DNA of 49,932 nucleotides from Thermoleophilia bacterium (GCA_025455865.1 JALOLS010000006.1:1-49932); one strand, 5' to 3'. Positions 20,097 through 29,357 are shown, numbered from the stretch's first letter. Numbers and translations: made by a program. The notes: generated by a model from the letters alone, not told the origin.

Positions 20097-21353
20097 ATGC
20101 CCCAGAGCGCTGAGCGACTTCCCGTCACCGTCCTCTCCGGCTTCCTCGGCGCCGGCAAGACCAGCCTGCTCAACCATGTGCTGACCAACCGCGAGGGCCG
20201 CCGGGTGGCGGTCATCGTCAACGACATGAGCGAGGTCAACATCGACGCCCAGTTGGTGCGCGACGGCGACGCGGCCCTCTCGCGGCAGGAGGAGCGCCTG
20301 GTCGAGATGACCAACGGCTGCATCTGCTGCACCCTTCGGGAGGACCTGCTCGAGGAGGTCGCCCGCCTGGCGCGCGAGGGCCGCTTCGACTACCTGCTGA
20401 TCGAGAGCACCGGGATCTCCGAGCCTCTGCCGGTCGCCCAGACCTTCACCTTCGCCGACGACACCGGGCGCTCGCTGTCGGATCTCGCCCGGCTCGACAC
20501 GATGGTCACCGTCGTGGACGCCCTCGGCTTCTGGGATGAGCTCGCTGAGGCCGACGACCTGGACTCGCGCGGGCTGGCGCTCGGGCCGGAGGACGAGCGC
20601 ACGATCGCCGACCTGCTGATCGAGCAGGTGGAGTTCGCCGACGTCGTCGTCATCACGAAGGAGGACCTGGCCGGGGCGGAGCAGACCGCCCGGGTCGAGC
20701 AGGTGGTGCGCGGGCTGAATCCCGGCGCGGTGGTGGTCCGCGCCCGGCACGGGAGGATCCCCCTCGACCTGGTGCTCGACACCGGACGCTTCGACATCGA
20801 CGAGGCGTCGCGGTCGGCCGCCTGGGTGCGCGAGCTCGAGGGCACACACGTGCCGGAGACCGAGGAGTACGGGATCTCGAGCACCGTCTTCCGTGCCCGC
20901 CGGCCCTTCCACCCGGAGCGGCTGCATCGATTCCTGACCGAGTCCGACGCTTGGGACGGCGTCGTCCGGTCCAAGGGGTTCTTCTGGCTCGCGACACGAC
21001 CGGCGGTCACCTGGCACTGGTCCCAGGCGGGTGGCGCGTGCACCTTCCATCCGGCGGGCCGGTGGTGGGCATCGGTCGAGCCGTCGGAGTGGCCGGACGA
21101 CCCGGAGCTGCGCGACGAGATCCTCGACCGCTGGGATCCGCGCTTCGGCGACCGCACGCAGGAGCTTGTCTTCATCGGGACCGGGATCGACGCGGCGGGG
21201 ATCCAGACGGCGCTCGGGCGCTGCCTGGCCGACGACGCCGAGATGGCGGCCGGTGCCCAGGCATCGGCCTCGCTCAGGGACCCCTTCCCCCCGGATGGCA
21301 GCGAGGAGCACGACGCGCCTGCGGTCCACGTGTCCCAGGACCACGGGGCGTAG
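20097..21353 (+). CDS. CobW/COG0523-family GTPase, probable zinc metallochaperone
   Basis: 418 residues from the ATG at 20097, with GGAGGAG upstream. Walker A is GFLGAGKT (15-22). The metal-binding motif CICC is at 75-78 in [20 protein letters not shown] and VVITKED are further GTPase motifs. The CobW C-terminal domain (about 265-390) contains [15 protein letters not shown] and FWLATRP, and the tail has a few His residues. COG0523 proteins load metals into client enzymes, and those controlled by Zur respond to zinc shortage. The neighbouring histidine-rich protein, Fur-family regulator and operator-like sites make zinc the most likely metal. Confidence 0.9.
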   Translation: MPQSAERLPVTVLSGFLGAGKTSLLNHVLTNREGRRVAVIVNDMSEVNIDAQLVRDGDAALSRQEERLVEMTNGCICCTLREDLLEEVARLAREGRFDYLLIESTGISEPLPVAQTFTFADDTGRSLSDLARLDTMVTVVDALGFWDELAEADDLDSRGLALGPEDERTIADLLIEQVEFADVVVITKEDLAGAEQTARVEQVVRGLNPGAVVVRARHGRIPLDLVLDTGRFDIDEASRSAAWVRELEGTHVPETEEYGISSTVFRARRPFHPERLHRFLTESDAWDGVVRSKGFFWLATRPAVTWHWSQAGGACTFHPAGRWWASVEPSEWPDDPELRDEILDRWDPRFGDRTQELVFIGTGIDAAGIQTALGRCLADDAEMAAGAQASASLRDPFPPDGSEEHDAPAVHVSQDHGA

Positions 21354-21427
21354 CGGCGCCCGGCGGCGGGAACAGGAGCCAGTCCCGTCTGCTTGGCCGG
21401 AACCCCCGCGTGCGGAACGATCCGTCC

Positions 21428-21778
21428 ATGAGCGCACATCACACCACTCACCCCGGCCACGCGCACACGCACGGGCCGGGCTGCGGACACACCGCCATCG
21501 CCCACGACGACCATGTGGACTACCTGCACGACGGCCACCTGCACCACCCCCACGCAGACCACGTCGACGAGCACGAGCTCGCCCCCGGCGCGGCGAACCC
21601 CGACCGGTGCACGCCCGACCACGCCTGCGGCGGACACGAGGAGGGTCACGTGCACGGCCCGGGGTGCGGGCATGATGCGGTGCCGCACGCCGGGCACGTC
21701 GACTACCTGGTGGCCGGCCACCTCCACCACCCGCACAACGATCACTGCGACGACCACGGACCGGTGACGACCGTCTGA
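21428..21778 (+). CDS. Histidine-rich tandem-repeat metal-binding protein
   Basis: 116 residues, about one quarter His. Two imperfect repeats are visible: HGPGCGH-(5)-H-(2)-HVDYLHDGHLHHPH at about 15-45 and again HGPGCGH-(5)-H-(2)-HVDYLVAGHLHHPH at about 78-108. Each holds one Cys within HGPGCGH, and a third Cys pair lies between them in DRCTPDHACGGH. No signal peptide is present, so it is probably a cytoplasmic zinc buffer or store. Similar short proteins are sometimes mis-named as transporters or dehydratases in databases. It lies between the GTPase and the Fur-family gene and ends just before a hairpin. Confidence 0.8.
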   Translation: MSAHHTTHPGHAHTHGPGCGHTAIAHDDHVDYLHDGHLHHPHADHVDEHELAPGAANPDRCTPDHACGGHEEGHVHGPGCGHDAVPHAGHVDYLVAGHLHHPHNDHCDDHGPVTTV

Positions 21779-21780
21779 GG

Positions 21781-21818
21781 CGGGCGGGGCGGGGCGGGGC
21801 GCTGCTCCGCCCCGCCCG
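21781..21818 (+). terminator. Terminator hairpin after the histidine-rich gene
   Basis: Twelve-base perfect arms (21781-21792 and 21807-21818), right after the stop codon. GGGGC repeats in the loop allow alternative pairings. Confidence 0.6.
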
Positions 21819-21836
21819 AACGAACGAACGAACGAA
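21817..21836. repeat. (CGAA)5 tetranucleotide repeat
   Basis: Five tandem CGAA units between the terminator and the Fur-family promoter. A slippage-prone repeat here could change spacing upstream of operator 2. Confidence 0.8.
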
Positions 21837-21840
21837 CGGG

Positions 21841-21853
21841 AACGGATCTCATT
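21841..21853. promoter_or_regulatory. Fur/Zur-like operator 2
   Basis: On the minus strand the site reads AATGAGATCCGTT and matches operator 1 at 10 of 13 positions. It is embedded in a GGGAA-(9)-TTCCC inverted repeat (21838-21856) and ends eight bases before the -10 of the regulator gene, which suggests autoregulation. Confidence 0.5.
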
Positions 21854-21860
21854 CCCGTGA

Positions 21861-21866
21861 TAGCCT
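21861..21866 (+). promoter_or_regulatory. -10 box (TAGCCT) of the Fur-family gene
   Basis: The hexamer ends six bases before the ATG at 21873, consistent with a leaderless transcript. Confidence 0.5.
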
Positions 21867-21872
21867 GACGGG

Positions 21873-22334
21873 ATGGATCCCGCTGTGCGCGACGGCTGGC
21901 TCGAGCGTGCGCACGCCTCCCTGGTCGCCGCGGGGCTCCGGCTGGGTGCGGCGCGGACCGGGGTGGTCGAGGTCCTCGCCCGTGACGGCCAATGCCTCAT
22001 CGAGGCCAGGGAGATCATCGACCGCCTGCGGGAGCGGGGTGGCCCGGGGTCGGCGGCGTCGGTCTACCGGGTGCTGGACGAGCTCCGCGGCCTGGGGCTC
22101 GTGCGGCGCGACGCCGACCCCGACGGCGGCGGGCGATACGAGATCGTCTTCGCCGCTGCCCACCACCACCACTTCGTCGACGTCGAGTCCGGCTCGATCG
22201 AGTCGTTCATCGACGAGGGGCTCGAGGCGGCCATCCAGGAGGCCGGCCGCCGCCTCGGCGTGCGACTCACCGGCCATTCGGTGGAGCTCAGGGGCACCCG
22301 GACGCGGCCGCAGAGCGCGCAGGAGCGACCCTGA
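21873..22334 (+). CDS. Fur-family transcriptional regulator, probable Zur
   Basis: 153 residues. The N-terminal winged helix (about 8-85) has GLRLGAARTGVVEVLA, CLIEAREIIDRLRER and SAASVYRVLDELRGLGLV. The metal and dimer domain (about 90-150) has HHHHFVDVESGSIESF. The usual CxxC structural zinc pairs are missing: positions that are often Cys are Glu and Ser in this motif, and only one Cys (Cys41) is present. It should repress zinc-uptake genes when zinc is bound. Zinc specificity is inferred from the CobW and histidine-rich neighbours, so iron or peroxide sensing cannot be excluded from sequence alone. Confidence 0.85.
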   Translation: MDPAVRDGWLERAHASLVAAGLRLGAARTGVVEVLARDGQCLIEAREIIDRLRERGGPGSAASVYRVLDELRGLGLVRRDADPDGGGRYEIVFAAAHHHHFVDVESGSIESFIDEGLEAAIQEAGRRLGVRLTGHSVELRGTRTRPQSAQERP

Positions 22335-22390
22335 CCCGTGCCCGGCCTCCCCGTCCCGGACATCGGGTCCGCCACGCCCGGGCGACGGGC

Positions 22391-22396
22391 TAGACT
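22391..22396 (+). promoter_or_regulatory. -10 box (TAGACT) of the aminotransferase gene
   Basis: The hexamer ends eight bases before the GTG at 22405 with only C and G between, consistent with leaderless transcription. Confidence 0.5.
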
Positions 22397-22404
22397 CCCG
22401 CCCC

Positions 22405-23502
22405 GTGGCCGACACCATCTCGTTCGCCCGCGGGGCCCCTTGCCCGGAGGCCCTGTCCGGCGACCTCATCGCTCGCTGCACGGCCGAGGCGCTCGCCGAG
22501 GACCACGTGCGGATCCTCTCCTACGGCACCGGGCACGGGTACCCCCCGCTGCGTGAGCTCCTCGCGGCCGATCACGGGGTCCCCGCCGACCGCGTCTTCA
22601 TCTCCAACGGCTCCCTGCAGGGCTTCGTGTTCCTGCTGGACGCGCTGCTGGAGCGGGGCGACCTCATCGCCCTGGAGGCGCCCACCTACGACCGCGCGCT
22701 GCTGCAGGCGAAGCTGCACGGGCTCGACATCCTCCCCGTGCCGATGGAGGACGACGGGCTGGACGTCGACGCGCTGGCCGCCGCCTGCGCCGCCGGCCGG
22801 GTCCCCCGCCTGCTCTACACCATCCCCAACTTCCACAACCCGGCCGGGACCACGATCTCCCTGGAGAAGCGCAAGGCCCTGGTGGCGCTGGCCGAGCAGC
22901 ACGGGTTCCTGATCCTCGAGGACGATCCCTACGGCAGGCTGCGCTTCGAGGGCGAGGCGCTGCCGTCGCTCTTCTCGCTGGGCGGCCCGGAGCGGGTCAT
23001 CTTCACCTCGTCGTTCTCCAAGACCGTCGCGCCCGGCCTGCGGGTCGGGTACATGGTCGCCCCGAAGGAGATCGCGGCCACCCTCGCCGGCGCCGCCGGG
23101 CGGACCTACATCTCGCCGGCGCTGCTCTCCGAGGCGGCCATCCACCGCCTGGTCGCCGGCGGCGGCCTGCCCGCCAACATCGCGCACGTGACCGCGCTGA
23201 TGAAGGAGCGGCGGGACGCCATGGTGGCCGGCCTGGAGCACATGCCCGAGGGCACCCGCTGCACCCCGCCCCTGGGCGGGTTCTTCATGTGGCTGGAGCT
23301 CCCCGAGGGCCTCTCGGCCGACGACCTGGCCCCGCAGGCCCAGGAGGCGGGCGTGCTGTACGTCCAGGGGAGCACCTGCTTCCTGGAGGGCGGCCACAAC
23401 ACGCTCCGGCTCGCCTACTCCGGCGTCGGCCCGCAGGAGATCGCCGAGGGCATGCGGCGCCTCGGGGGCGTCTTCAGCCGGGCCGCGGCCGGCGCCGCCT
23501 GA
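22405..23502 (+). CDS. Class I/II PLP-dependent aminotransferase
   Basis: 365 residues, somewhat short for fold type I. The N-terminal arm starts SFARGAPCPEAL. SYGTGHGYPPLRELLA, PNFHNPAGTTIS (Asn145), EDDPYGRLRF (Asp174) and SSFSKTVAPGLRVGYMVAP (PLP lysine Lys206) form the cofactor site. The C-terminal part has GGFFMWLELPEG and LRLAYSGVGP, where the Arg binds the substrate carboxylate. The pattern resembles 2-aminoadipate and branched-chain or aromatic aminotransferases related to MocR C-terminal domains, but no helix-turn-helix domain is attached. The exact amino acid cannot be decided. Confidence 0.9.
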   Translation: MADTISFARGAPCPEALSGDLIARCTAEALAEDHVRILSYGTGHGYPPLRELLAADHGVPADRVFISNGSLQGFVFLLDALLERGDLIALEAPTYDRALLQAKLHGLDILPVPMEDDGLDVDALAAACAAGRVPRLLYTIPNFHNPAGTTISLEKRKALVALAEQHGFLILEDDPYGRLRFEGEALPSLFSLGGPERVIFTSSFSKTVAPGLRVGYMVAPKEIAATLAGAAGRTYISPALLSEAAIHRLVAGGGLPANIAHVTALMKERRDAMVAGLEHMPEGTRCTPPLGGFFMWLELPEGLSADDLAPQAQEAGVLYVQGSTCFLEGGHNTLRLAYSGVGPQEIAEGMRRLGGVFSRAAAGAA

Positions 23503-23512
23503 CCGGCCCGCC

Positions 23513-23803
23513 ATGAGCACCGGCCCCCCCGCCCCGCAGGGCGGCCGCCCGCCGGGCGGGGGGCTCGACGAGCGCCAGGTCCGCCAGCTCGGCCTGATCG
23601 TCGTCATCGTGGTGGTGGCGATCCTGGTGCTCGCGTTCATCGTCGAGAACACCGACCGGGTCGAGCTGAGCTTCGTCTTCTTCAGCGCCCGGACCTCACT
23701 GATCTGGGTCATCCTGCTCGCGCTGGTGGCCGGGATCGTGATCGGGGCGGCGGGCGTGTACCTGCTCCGCCGGCGGTTCGCCTCCGCCCCGAAGGACCGG
23801 TGA
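23513..23803 (+). CDS. LapA-like (DUF1049) two-helix membrane protein
   Basis: 96 residues. A glycine/proline-rich N-terminal tail is followed by a membrane helix (about 26-44), the FIVENTDRVELSFVFF segment typical of LapA-domain proteins, a second helix (about 60-82), and a basic RRRFASAPKDR end. The role in Gram-positive bacteria is not established. It follows the aminotransferase after 10 bases and overlaps the next gene by 4. Confidence 0.8.
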   Translation: MSTGPPAPQGGRPPGGGLDERQVRQLGLIVVIVVVAILVLAFIVENTDRVELSFVFFSARTSLIWVILLALVAGIVIGAAGVYLLRRRFASAPKDR

Positions 23804-24090
23804 GCACCCCCGCCGCGGAGGTCCTGGACCTGCGGATCGTGCGCCCGGACCCGCCCCGCGCGGACCGGCGCGCCCTGGCCGGCCTGTACCTGGGGTTCGG
23901 GCGCAAGGCACCCCCGGCGGCCGCCGTGGCGGTCTTCGAGGTGGCCACCGGCCGGGTGCTCGTGGTGGTCCCCGCCGAGGACGGCGGCGGGGCGGCCCAG
24001 GGCCTGCTGCACGTGATGCGGGCCGACCTGGACCGCCTGGACGCAGATGCGTTCCTGCGGCGCTGGGCGCGGATGGGTCCGCGCCGCTGA
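23800..24090 (+). CDS. Small hypothetical soluble protein
   Basis: 96 residues from a GTG overlapping the previous stop as GTGA. It has VLDLRIVRPDPPRAD, AGLYLGFGRKAPPAAAVAVF and HVMRADLDRLDADAFLRRW. There is no signal or membrane helix. The family is not recognised. Coupling suggests it works with the LapA-like protein. Confidence 0.6.
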   Translation: MSTPAAEVLDLRIVRPDPPRADRRALAGLYLGFGRKAPPAAAVAVFEVATGRVLVVVPAEDGGGAAQGLLHVMRADLDRLDADAFLRRWARMGPRR

Positions 24091-24094
24091 CCGG

Positions 24095-24115
24095 CTCATG
24101 CACATCGCATGTGAG
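24095..24115. promoter_or_regulatory. Dyad-symmetric element upstream of the NlpC/P60 gene
   Basis: Contains the perfect palindrome CACAT-CGC-ATGTG (24101-24113), inside the overlapping pairs CATGC/GCATG and CTCA/TGAG. It ends about 35 bases before the -10. It could be an operator or a hairpin after the previous gene. Confidence 0.35.
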
Positions 24116-24149
24116 GTGAACGCCACCATATCGCCCTTGCGGGGGCTGG

Positions 24150-24155
24150 TACGGT
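24150..24155 (+). promoter_or_regulatory. -10 box (TACGGT) of the leader/NlpC transcript
   Basis: The hexamer ends seven bases before the ATG at 24163. Transcription would start at this ATG, so the small frame would be the first thing read on the message. Confidence 0.5.
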
Positions 24156-24162
24156 GGTTGAG

Positions 24163-24240
24163 ATGCGTCCCTCGATCCACCTGACGCAGGCCCTCGCGAC
24201 GGGCCCGATGCTTCTGCCGGCGACCCCGTCCGAGCGCTGA
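24163..24240 (+). CDS. 25-residue leader peptide frame
   Basis: The ATG at 24163 sits at the predicted transcription start. The frame reads RPSIHLTQALATGPMLLP and ends at the TGA 24238-24240. Its stop overlaps CTG 24237, the first codon of the large secreted protein, as CTGA. No ribosome site is visible for the downstream gene, so translation of the large protein probably depends on ribosomes finishing this leader. The peptide has no run of one amino acid that would indicate attenuation. Confidence 0.45.
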   Translation: MRPSIHLTQALATGPMLLPATPSER

Positions 24241-25505
24241 GCGGGTTCCGCCGACTCAGCTCGGTCGTCCTCGGAGCCGCCCTCTCGGCCGCCGCCGTGA
24301 CGGTCCCCGCTGCCGCGGCACCGCTCACGCGCGACGCCGTCCAGCAGCGCGCGAGCCAGGGGGCCCCGGCCGCCCAGATCCTGCGTGAGAGCTTCCCCGG
24401 CGTGTCCCTCTCCCGGATGCAGGGCACGACCGTCCGGGTGCTCGTGGCCGACCTGGCCCCCCAGGTGGTGCTCTCGGGGCAGACGCCGCTCCGCCTGGTG
24501 GATGAGGGCGCCCCGCGCACCGCCCCGCGCCTGGTGCTGCCGGGCCACCGGCACCTGATCGTCCGGCGCGGCGCGGTGATCACCGTGCGCGACCTGGACG
24601 ACCCGCGCGGCCGGGCCCGCCGGGTGACCGGCCCCATCCGGCTCGACGCCGGCCTGGCCGACACCGGCATCCGCATGGCCGAGCCGCTCGGCCGCCGCTA
24701 CCGGGGCTCGCTGCGGGTCGCGCCGTCGGCCGAGCGCGGCCTCTCGGTGGTCAACGAGGTGGGCCTCGAGGCCTACCTGCAGGGCGTCCTGCCGGGCGAC
24801 ATGCCGCCCGACTGGGCCGCCGGGGCCCTCCAGGCCGGCGCCGTGGCGGCCCGCTCGCGGGTGATGGCCAAGCTCGGCGCGACCGGCGCCGGCCGCAAGG
24901 CGTTCCACCTGACCGCCGACGATCCGCTCTACCTCGGCCTCGACGGGGAGCGGCCGACCACCAACCGGGCGGTGCAGGCGAGCCGCGGCATGGCGCTGCA
25001 GGTGTCCCGCCGGCCGTTCGAGGCCGACTTCCCGGTGGTGCCCGGCACCGCGCCGGTGGTCTTCCTGCCCGACCCCGGCGACCCCGACCCGGTCGCGGAG
25101 TCCCCGACGCGACCGGTGCCCGGCATGCGCCCGGGCCTCGCCCCCCAGGCCGTGCGCCTGGCCATGTCGTTCTCGGGCACCCCGTATGTGTGGGGCGGAT
25201 CACGGCCGGGCGGGTTCGACTGCTCCGGGCTCACCTACTACGTCTACGGGCAGCTGGGCATCCGGCTGCCCCGGGTGGCCGAGGACCAGGCCCGGGTGGG
25301 CATCCCGGTGCCGCGCGAGCAGCTTCGGCCCGGTGACCTGGTCTTCTTCGCCGACTCCTCGGGCTACATCGGGCACATGGGCATGTTCATCGGCAACGGG
25401 AAGATGCTCCACGCCCCGCAGACCGGTGACGTGGTGCGGGTGGCCGACATCACCACCGGCTCGTACGCGCGGCGCTACGCCGGCGCCCGCCGCTTCTCCC
25501 CGTAG
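24237..25505 (+). CDS. Exported SpoIID-like and NlpC/P60 cell-wall hydrolase
   Basis: 422 residues if begun at CTG 24237. The alternative GTG at 24297 would remove most of the signal peptide (SGFRRLSSVVLGAALSAAA...AAAA), and the frame upstream to the stop at 24159 has no ATG, GTG or TTG. A SpoIID-like domain (about 155-265) has YRGSLRV, VVNEVGLEAYLQGVLPGDMP and AGAVAARSRV. The position of the catalytic Glu in the usual PSEMP motif is Asp in PGDMP. A linker leads to an NlpC/P60 domain (about 300-422) with Cys329 in GFDCSGLTYY, His380 in YIGHMGMF and His392 in MLHAPQ. It probably cleaves peptidoglycan stem peptides. The start is the main uncertainty. Confidence 0.85.
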   Translation: MSGFRRLSSVVLGAALSAAAVTVPAAAAPLTRDAVQQRASQGAPAAQILRESFPGVSLSRMQGTTVRVLVADLAPQVVLSGQTPLRLVDEGAPRTAPRLVLPGHRHLIVRRGAVITVRDLDDPRGRARRVTGPIRLDAGLADTGIRMAEPLGRRYRGSLRVAPSAERGLSVVNEVGLEAYLQGVLPGDMPPDWAAGALQAGAVAARSRVMAKLGATGAGRKAFHLTADDPLYLGLDGERPTTNRAVQASRGMALQVSRRPFEADFPVVPGTAPVVFLPDPGDPDPVAESPTRPVPGMRPGLAPQAVRLAMSFSGTPYVWGGSRPGGFDCSGLTYYVYGQLGIRLPRVAEDQARVGIPVPREQLRPGDLVFFADSSGYIGHMGMFIGNGKMLHAPQTGDVVRVADITTGSYARRYAGARRFSP

Positions 25506-25523
25506 CCCCCCCGCAGGGCGGGA

Positions 25524-25549
25524 GGGGGGCGCCCCGCGGGACGCCCCCC
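25524..25549. terminator. Bidirectional terminator between nlpC/P60 and mdh
   Basis: Eight-base arms (GGGGGGCG at 25524-25531 and CGCCCCCC at 25542-25549) with a ten-base loop, between convergent genes. Confidence 0.6.
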
Positions 25550-25568
25550 GTCCACCCGCCCGCCGGTC

Positions 25569-26624
<1,056 letters not shown>

Positions 26625-26662
26625 TCAGGACGTTTCACACCGGTCGGGGGGCGTCCCTCGGG

Positions 26663-26668
26663 TAGCAT
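26663..26668 (+). promoter_or_regulatory. -10 box (TAGCAT) of sdhABE
   Basis: A TAnnnT hexamer about 45 bases before the sdhA GTG, leaving a leader with a GGAGG site. No clear -35 is visible. Confidence 0.45.
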
Positions 26669-26712
26669 CCGAAGCCGGATTCCAGGGCCCCAACGACCGG
26701 AGGTTCAAGCAC

Positions 26713-28407
26713 GTGCGCACACACGACGTCGTGGTCGTCGGCGCGGGGTTGGCGGGCATGCGGGCGGCGATCGCCGCGCACGAGGCCGGGGTCGACGTCG
26801 CACTCGTGACGAAGGTCCATCCCGTGCGCAGCCACTCCGGTGCCGCCCAGGGGGGCATCAACGCCGCGCTCGGCAACGAGACCGAGGACAACCCCGACAA
26901 CCACACCTTCGACACCGTCAAGGGCGCCGACTACATCGGCGACCAGGACGCGATCGAGACCCTGTGCCATCGGGCGCCGGAGGAGATCTACAAGCTCGAG
27001 CACTGGGGGGCGGTCTTCAGCCGCCAGGAGGGCACGGGCAAGATCGCCCAGCGCCCGTTCGGCGGCGCCGGCTTCCCGCGCACCTGCTACGCGGCCGACC
27101 TCACCGGCCTCGTCATCCTCCACACCCTCTACACGGTGTGCGTCAAGTACGACATCCCGACGTACGAGGAGTGGTTCGTCACCGAGCTGGTGACCGACTC
27201 CAGCGGCAACTGCACCGGCGTGGTGGCCTACGACATGATCCACGGCACGATCGAGACGATCGGGGCCAAGTCGGTCGTGCTGGCCACCGGCGGCGCGGGG
27301 CGCGTCTACCGCCCCTCGACCAACGCCCACGCCTCCACCGGCGACGGCATGAGCCTGGCGCTGCGCGCGGGCGTGCCGCTCAAGGACATGGAGTTCATGC
27401 AGTTCCACCCCACCACGCTGAAGTCCAACGGCGTGCTGGTCACCGAGGGGGCCCGGGGCGAGGGCGGCTACCTGCTCAACAAGGACGGCGAGCGGTTCAT
27501 GAGCAAGTACGCCCCCAACAAGCTGGAGCTCGCCTCGCGCGACGTCGTCTCCCGCGCGGAGGCCACCGAGATCAACGAGGGCCGCGGGGTCGACGGCTGC
27601 GTGCTGATCGACCTGCGCCACCTCGGACGCGACCGCATCATGGAGCGGCTGCCGCAGATCCGGGAGCTGGCCATCGCGTTCGCGGGCGTGGACCCCATCG
27701 ACGAGCCCATCCCGATCCGGCCCGGCGCCCACTACCACATGGGCGGCGTGCACGTGGACTCCTGGGGCGCGGCGCCGCACATGCCGGGCCTGTTCGCGGC
27801 CGGCGAGTGCGCGTGCGTGTCGGTCCACGGCGCCAACCGCCTGGGCGGCAACTCGCTGCTCGAGGCCGTCGTCTTCGGCGCCCGCACCGGCGAGGCCGCC
27901 GCGCGGCACGTGCAGGAGGCCTACAACGGCAAGGGCCCCGAGGTCCCCGGCGACGCCGCCGCGCAGTTCGAGGCGAAGCTGCGCGCGCTGCTCGAGCGCG
28001 ACAAGGGCCCGCGCCAGGCGGAGATCCGCGACGAGCTGGCCGACACCATGCAGGAGAAGGTCGGCGTGTTCCGCACCGGCGCCCAGCTCGAGGAGGCCCG
28101 CCAGACCGTCCACGCCCTGCGCGAGAAGTTCAAGGGCGTCGTCGTGGACGACAAGGGCCAGACGTTCAACCAGGACCTCATCACGACGCTCGAGACGGGG
28201 TACCTGCTGGACCTGGCCGAGTGCATGGTGACCGGGGCCGTCGCCCGCACCGAGAGCCGGGGGGCGCACTCGCGCCTGGACTTCCCGGAGCGCGACGACG
28301 AGACCTGGATGAAGCACACGCTGTCCTACCTCGAGGACGACGAGATCCGCCTGGACTACTCCGAGGTGACCGTGACCAAGTTCCAGCCGCAGGTGAGGTC
28401 CTACTGA
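26713..28407 (+). CDS. sdhA: Succinate dehydrogenase/fumarate reductase flavoprotein subunit
   Basis: 564 residues from GTG 26713, with GGAGG nine bases upstream. The FAD-binding start is [15 protein letters not shown]. His41 in [11 protein letters not shown] is the residue that carries covalent [46 protein letters not shown] and HYHMGGV (active-site His and Arg region) are followed by [16 protein letters not shown]. The C-terminal capping region is complete, ending with [16 protein letters not shown]. It oxidises succinate in the TCA cycle. It overlaps sdhB by one base. Confidence 0.95.
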   Translation: MRTHDVVVVGAGLAGMRAAIAAHEAGVDVALVTKVHPVRSHSGAAQGGINAALGNETEDNPDNHTFDTVKGADYIGDQDAIETLCHRAPEEIYKLEHWGAVFSRQEGTGKIAQRPFGGAGFPRTCYAADLTGLVILHTLYTVCVKYDIPTYEEWFVTELVTDSSGNCTGVVAYDMIHGTIETIGAKSVVLATGGAGRVYRPSTNAHASTGDGMSLALRAGVPLKDMEFMQFHPTTLKSNGVLVTEGARGEGGYLLNKDGERFMSKYAPNKLELASRDVVSRAEATEINEGRGVDGCVLIDLRHLGRDRIMERLPQIRELAIAFAGVDPIDEPIPIRPGAHYHMGGVHVDSWGAAPHMPGLFAAGECACVSVHGANRLGGNSLLEAVVFGARTGEAAARHVQEAYNGKGPEVPGDAAAQFEAKLRALLERDKGPRQAEIRDELADTMQEKVGVFRTGAQLEEARQTVHALREKFKGVVVDDKGQTFNQDLITTLETGYLLDLAECMVTGAVARTESRGAHSRLDFPERDDETWMKHTLSYLEDDEIRLDYSEVTVTKFQPQVRSY

Positions 28408-29357
28408 TGCCAAGCACGACGTTCCGGGTCTTCCGGTACCAGCCGGACCAGGGCGACCCCCAGCCCTACCACGAGGACTTCAACCTCGAGCACGACGACA
28501 AGATCACCCTGCTCGACGCCATCCTGCGCCTGCGCAACGAGCAGGACGGGTCGCTGGCCGTCCGCTACTCATGCCGGTCGGCCATCTGCGGGTCCTGTGC
28601 CTGCCGGGCCGATGGCCGCACGGTGCTGGCCTGCATGGAGCAGGTCGAGTCGCTCAAGGAGCGCAACGGCAACGGCCACGTCCAGGTCGACCCGATCGGG
28701 AACTTCAAGCCGATCAAGGACCTCGTGGTCGACCTGCGGCCGTTCTGGGAGAAGTTCAAGTCGGTCAAGCCGTTCCTCGTCCCCGATGGGGCGGCGCCGC
28801 AGAAGGAGCGCCTCGTCTCCAAGGAGGCGATGCAGAAGATCTACAACGAGTCCAAGTGCATCCTGTGCGCCGCCTGCTACTCGGAGTGCAACTCGCTGGC
28901 CGCCGACCCCGACTTCGTCGGCCCGGCCGCCTTCGCGTGGGGCTTCCGGTTCGCGGCCGACGAGCGTGACGGCCAGCGGCGCAACCGGGTCAAGCTCTAC
29001 TCCGGCGACCACGGGGTGTGGGACTGCACCCGCTGCATGTTCTGCAACGAGCGCTGCCCCAAGGGCGTGGACCCGCGCGACGCCATCGAGAAGCTCGGCT
29101 CCATCGCGTTCCAGGAGGGCGTCACCCGCGACAAGGGCGCCCGGCACGCCAAGGCGTTCCTCATCTCCATGCGGACCGGCGGCAAGCTCAACGAGACGCT
29201 GCTCGTGCCCTACACCGACCCCATCGGCGCGCCGCTCGACACGCCCTTCGCGCTGCAGATGCTCCGCAAGGGCAAGGCCCCTTCGCCCCTCCCGCACAAG
29301 ATCAAGCAGCTGGACGAGGTGAAGAAGCTGATGAAGAACGTCAAGGAGACGATCTAA
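28407..29357 (+). CDS. sdhB: Succinate dehydrogenase iron-sulfur subunit
   Basis: 316 residues, longer than the usual 230-260. The plant-type 2Fe-2S motif has Cys56, Cys61, Cys64 and Cys76 (YSCRSAICGSC...LAC). The two C-terminal clusters use SKCILCAACYSEC and DCTRCMFCNERCPKG. The extra C-terminal stretch of about 70 residues, with AFLISMRTGGKLNETL and KIKQLDEVKKLMKNV, probably docks the CCG-domain partner encoded next. It passes electrons from SdhA towards the quinone site. Confidence 0.94.
   Translation: MPSTTFRVFRYQPDQGDPQPYHEDFNLEHDDKITLLDAILRLRNEQDGSLAVRYSCRSAICGSCACRADGRTVLACMEQVESLKERNGNGHVQVDPIGNFKPIKDLVVDLRPFWEKFKSVKPFLVPDGAAPQKERLVSKEAMQKIYNESKCILCAACYSECNSLAADPDFVGPAAFAWGFRFAADERDGQRRNRVKLYSGDHGVWDCTRCMFCNERCPKGVDPRDAIEKLGSIAFQEGVTRDKGARHAKAFLISMRTGGKLNETLLVPYTDPIGAPLDTPFALQMLRKGKAPSPLPHKIKQLDEVKKLMKNVKETI

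Noticed and set aside
21781-21840. CRISPR-like repeat
   Set aside because: The repeats are GGGGC and CGAA units without spacers. It is a hairpin plus a simple tetranucleotide repeat.
24091-24236. Cyclic-di-AMP riboswitch before the NlpC/P60 gene
   Set aside because: Such elements often precede NlpC genes, but the gap is short and the conserved cores are missing. A leader frame explains it better.
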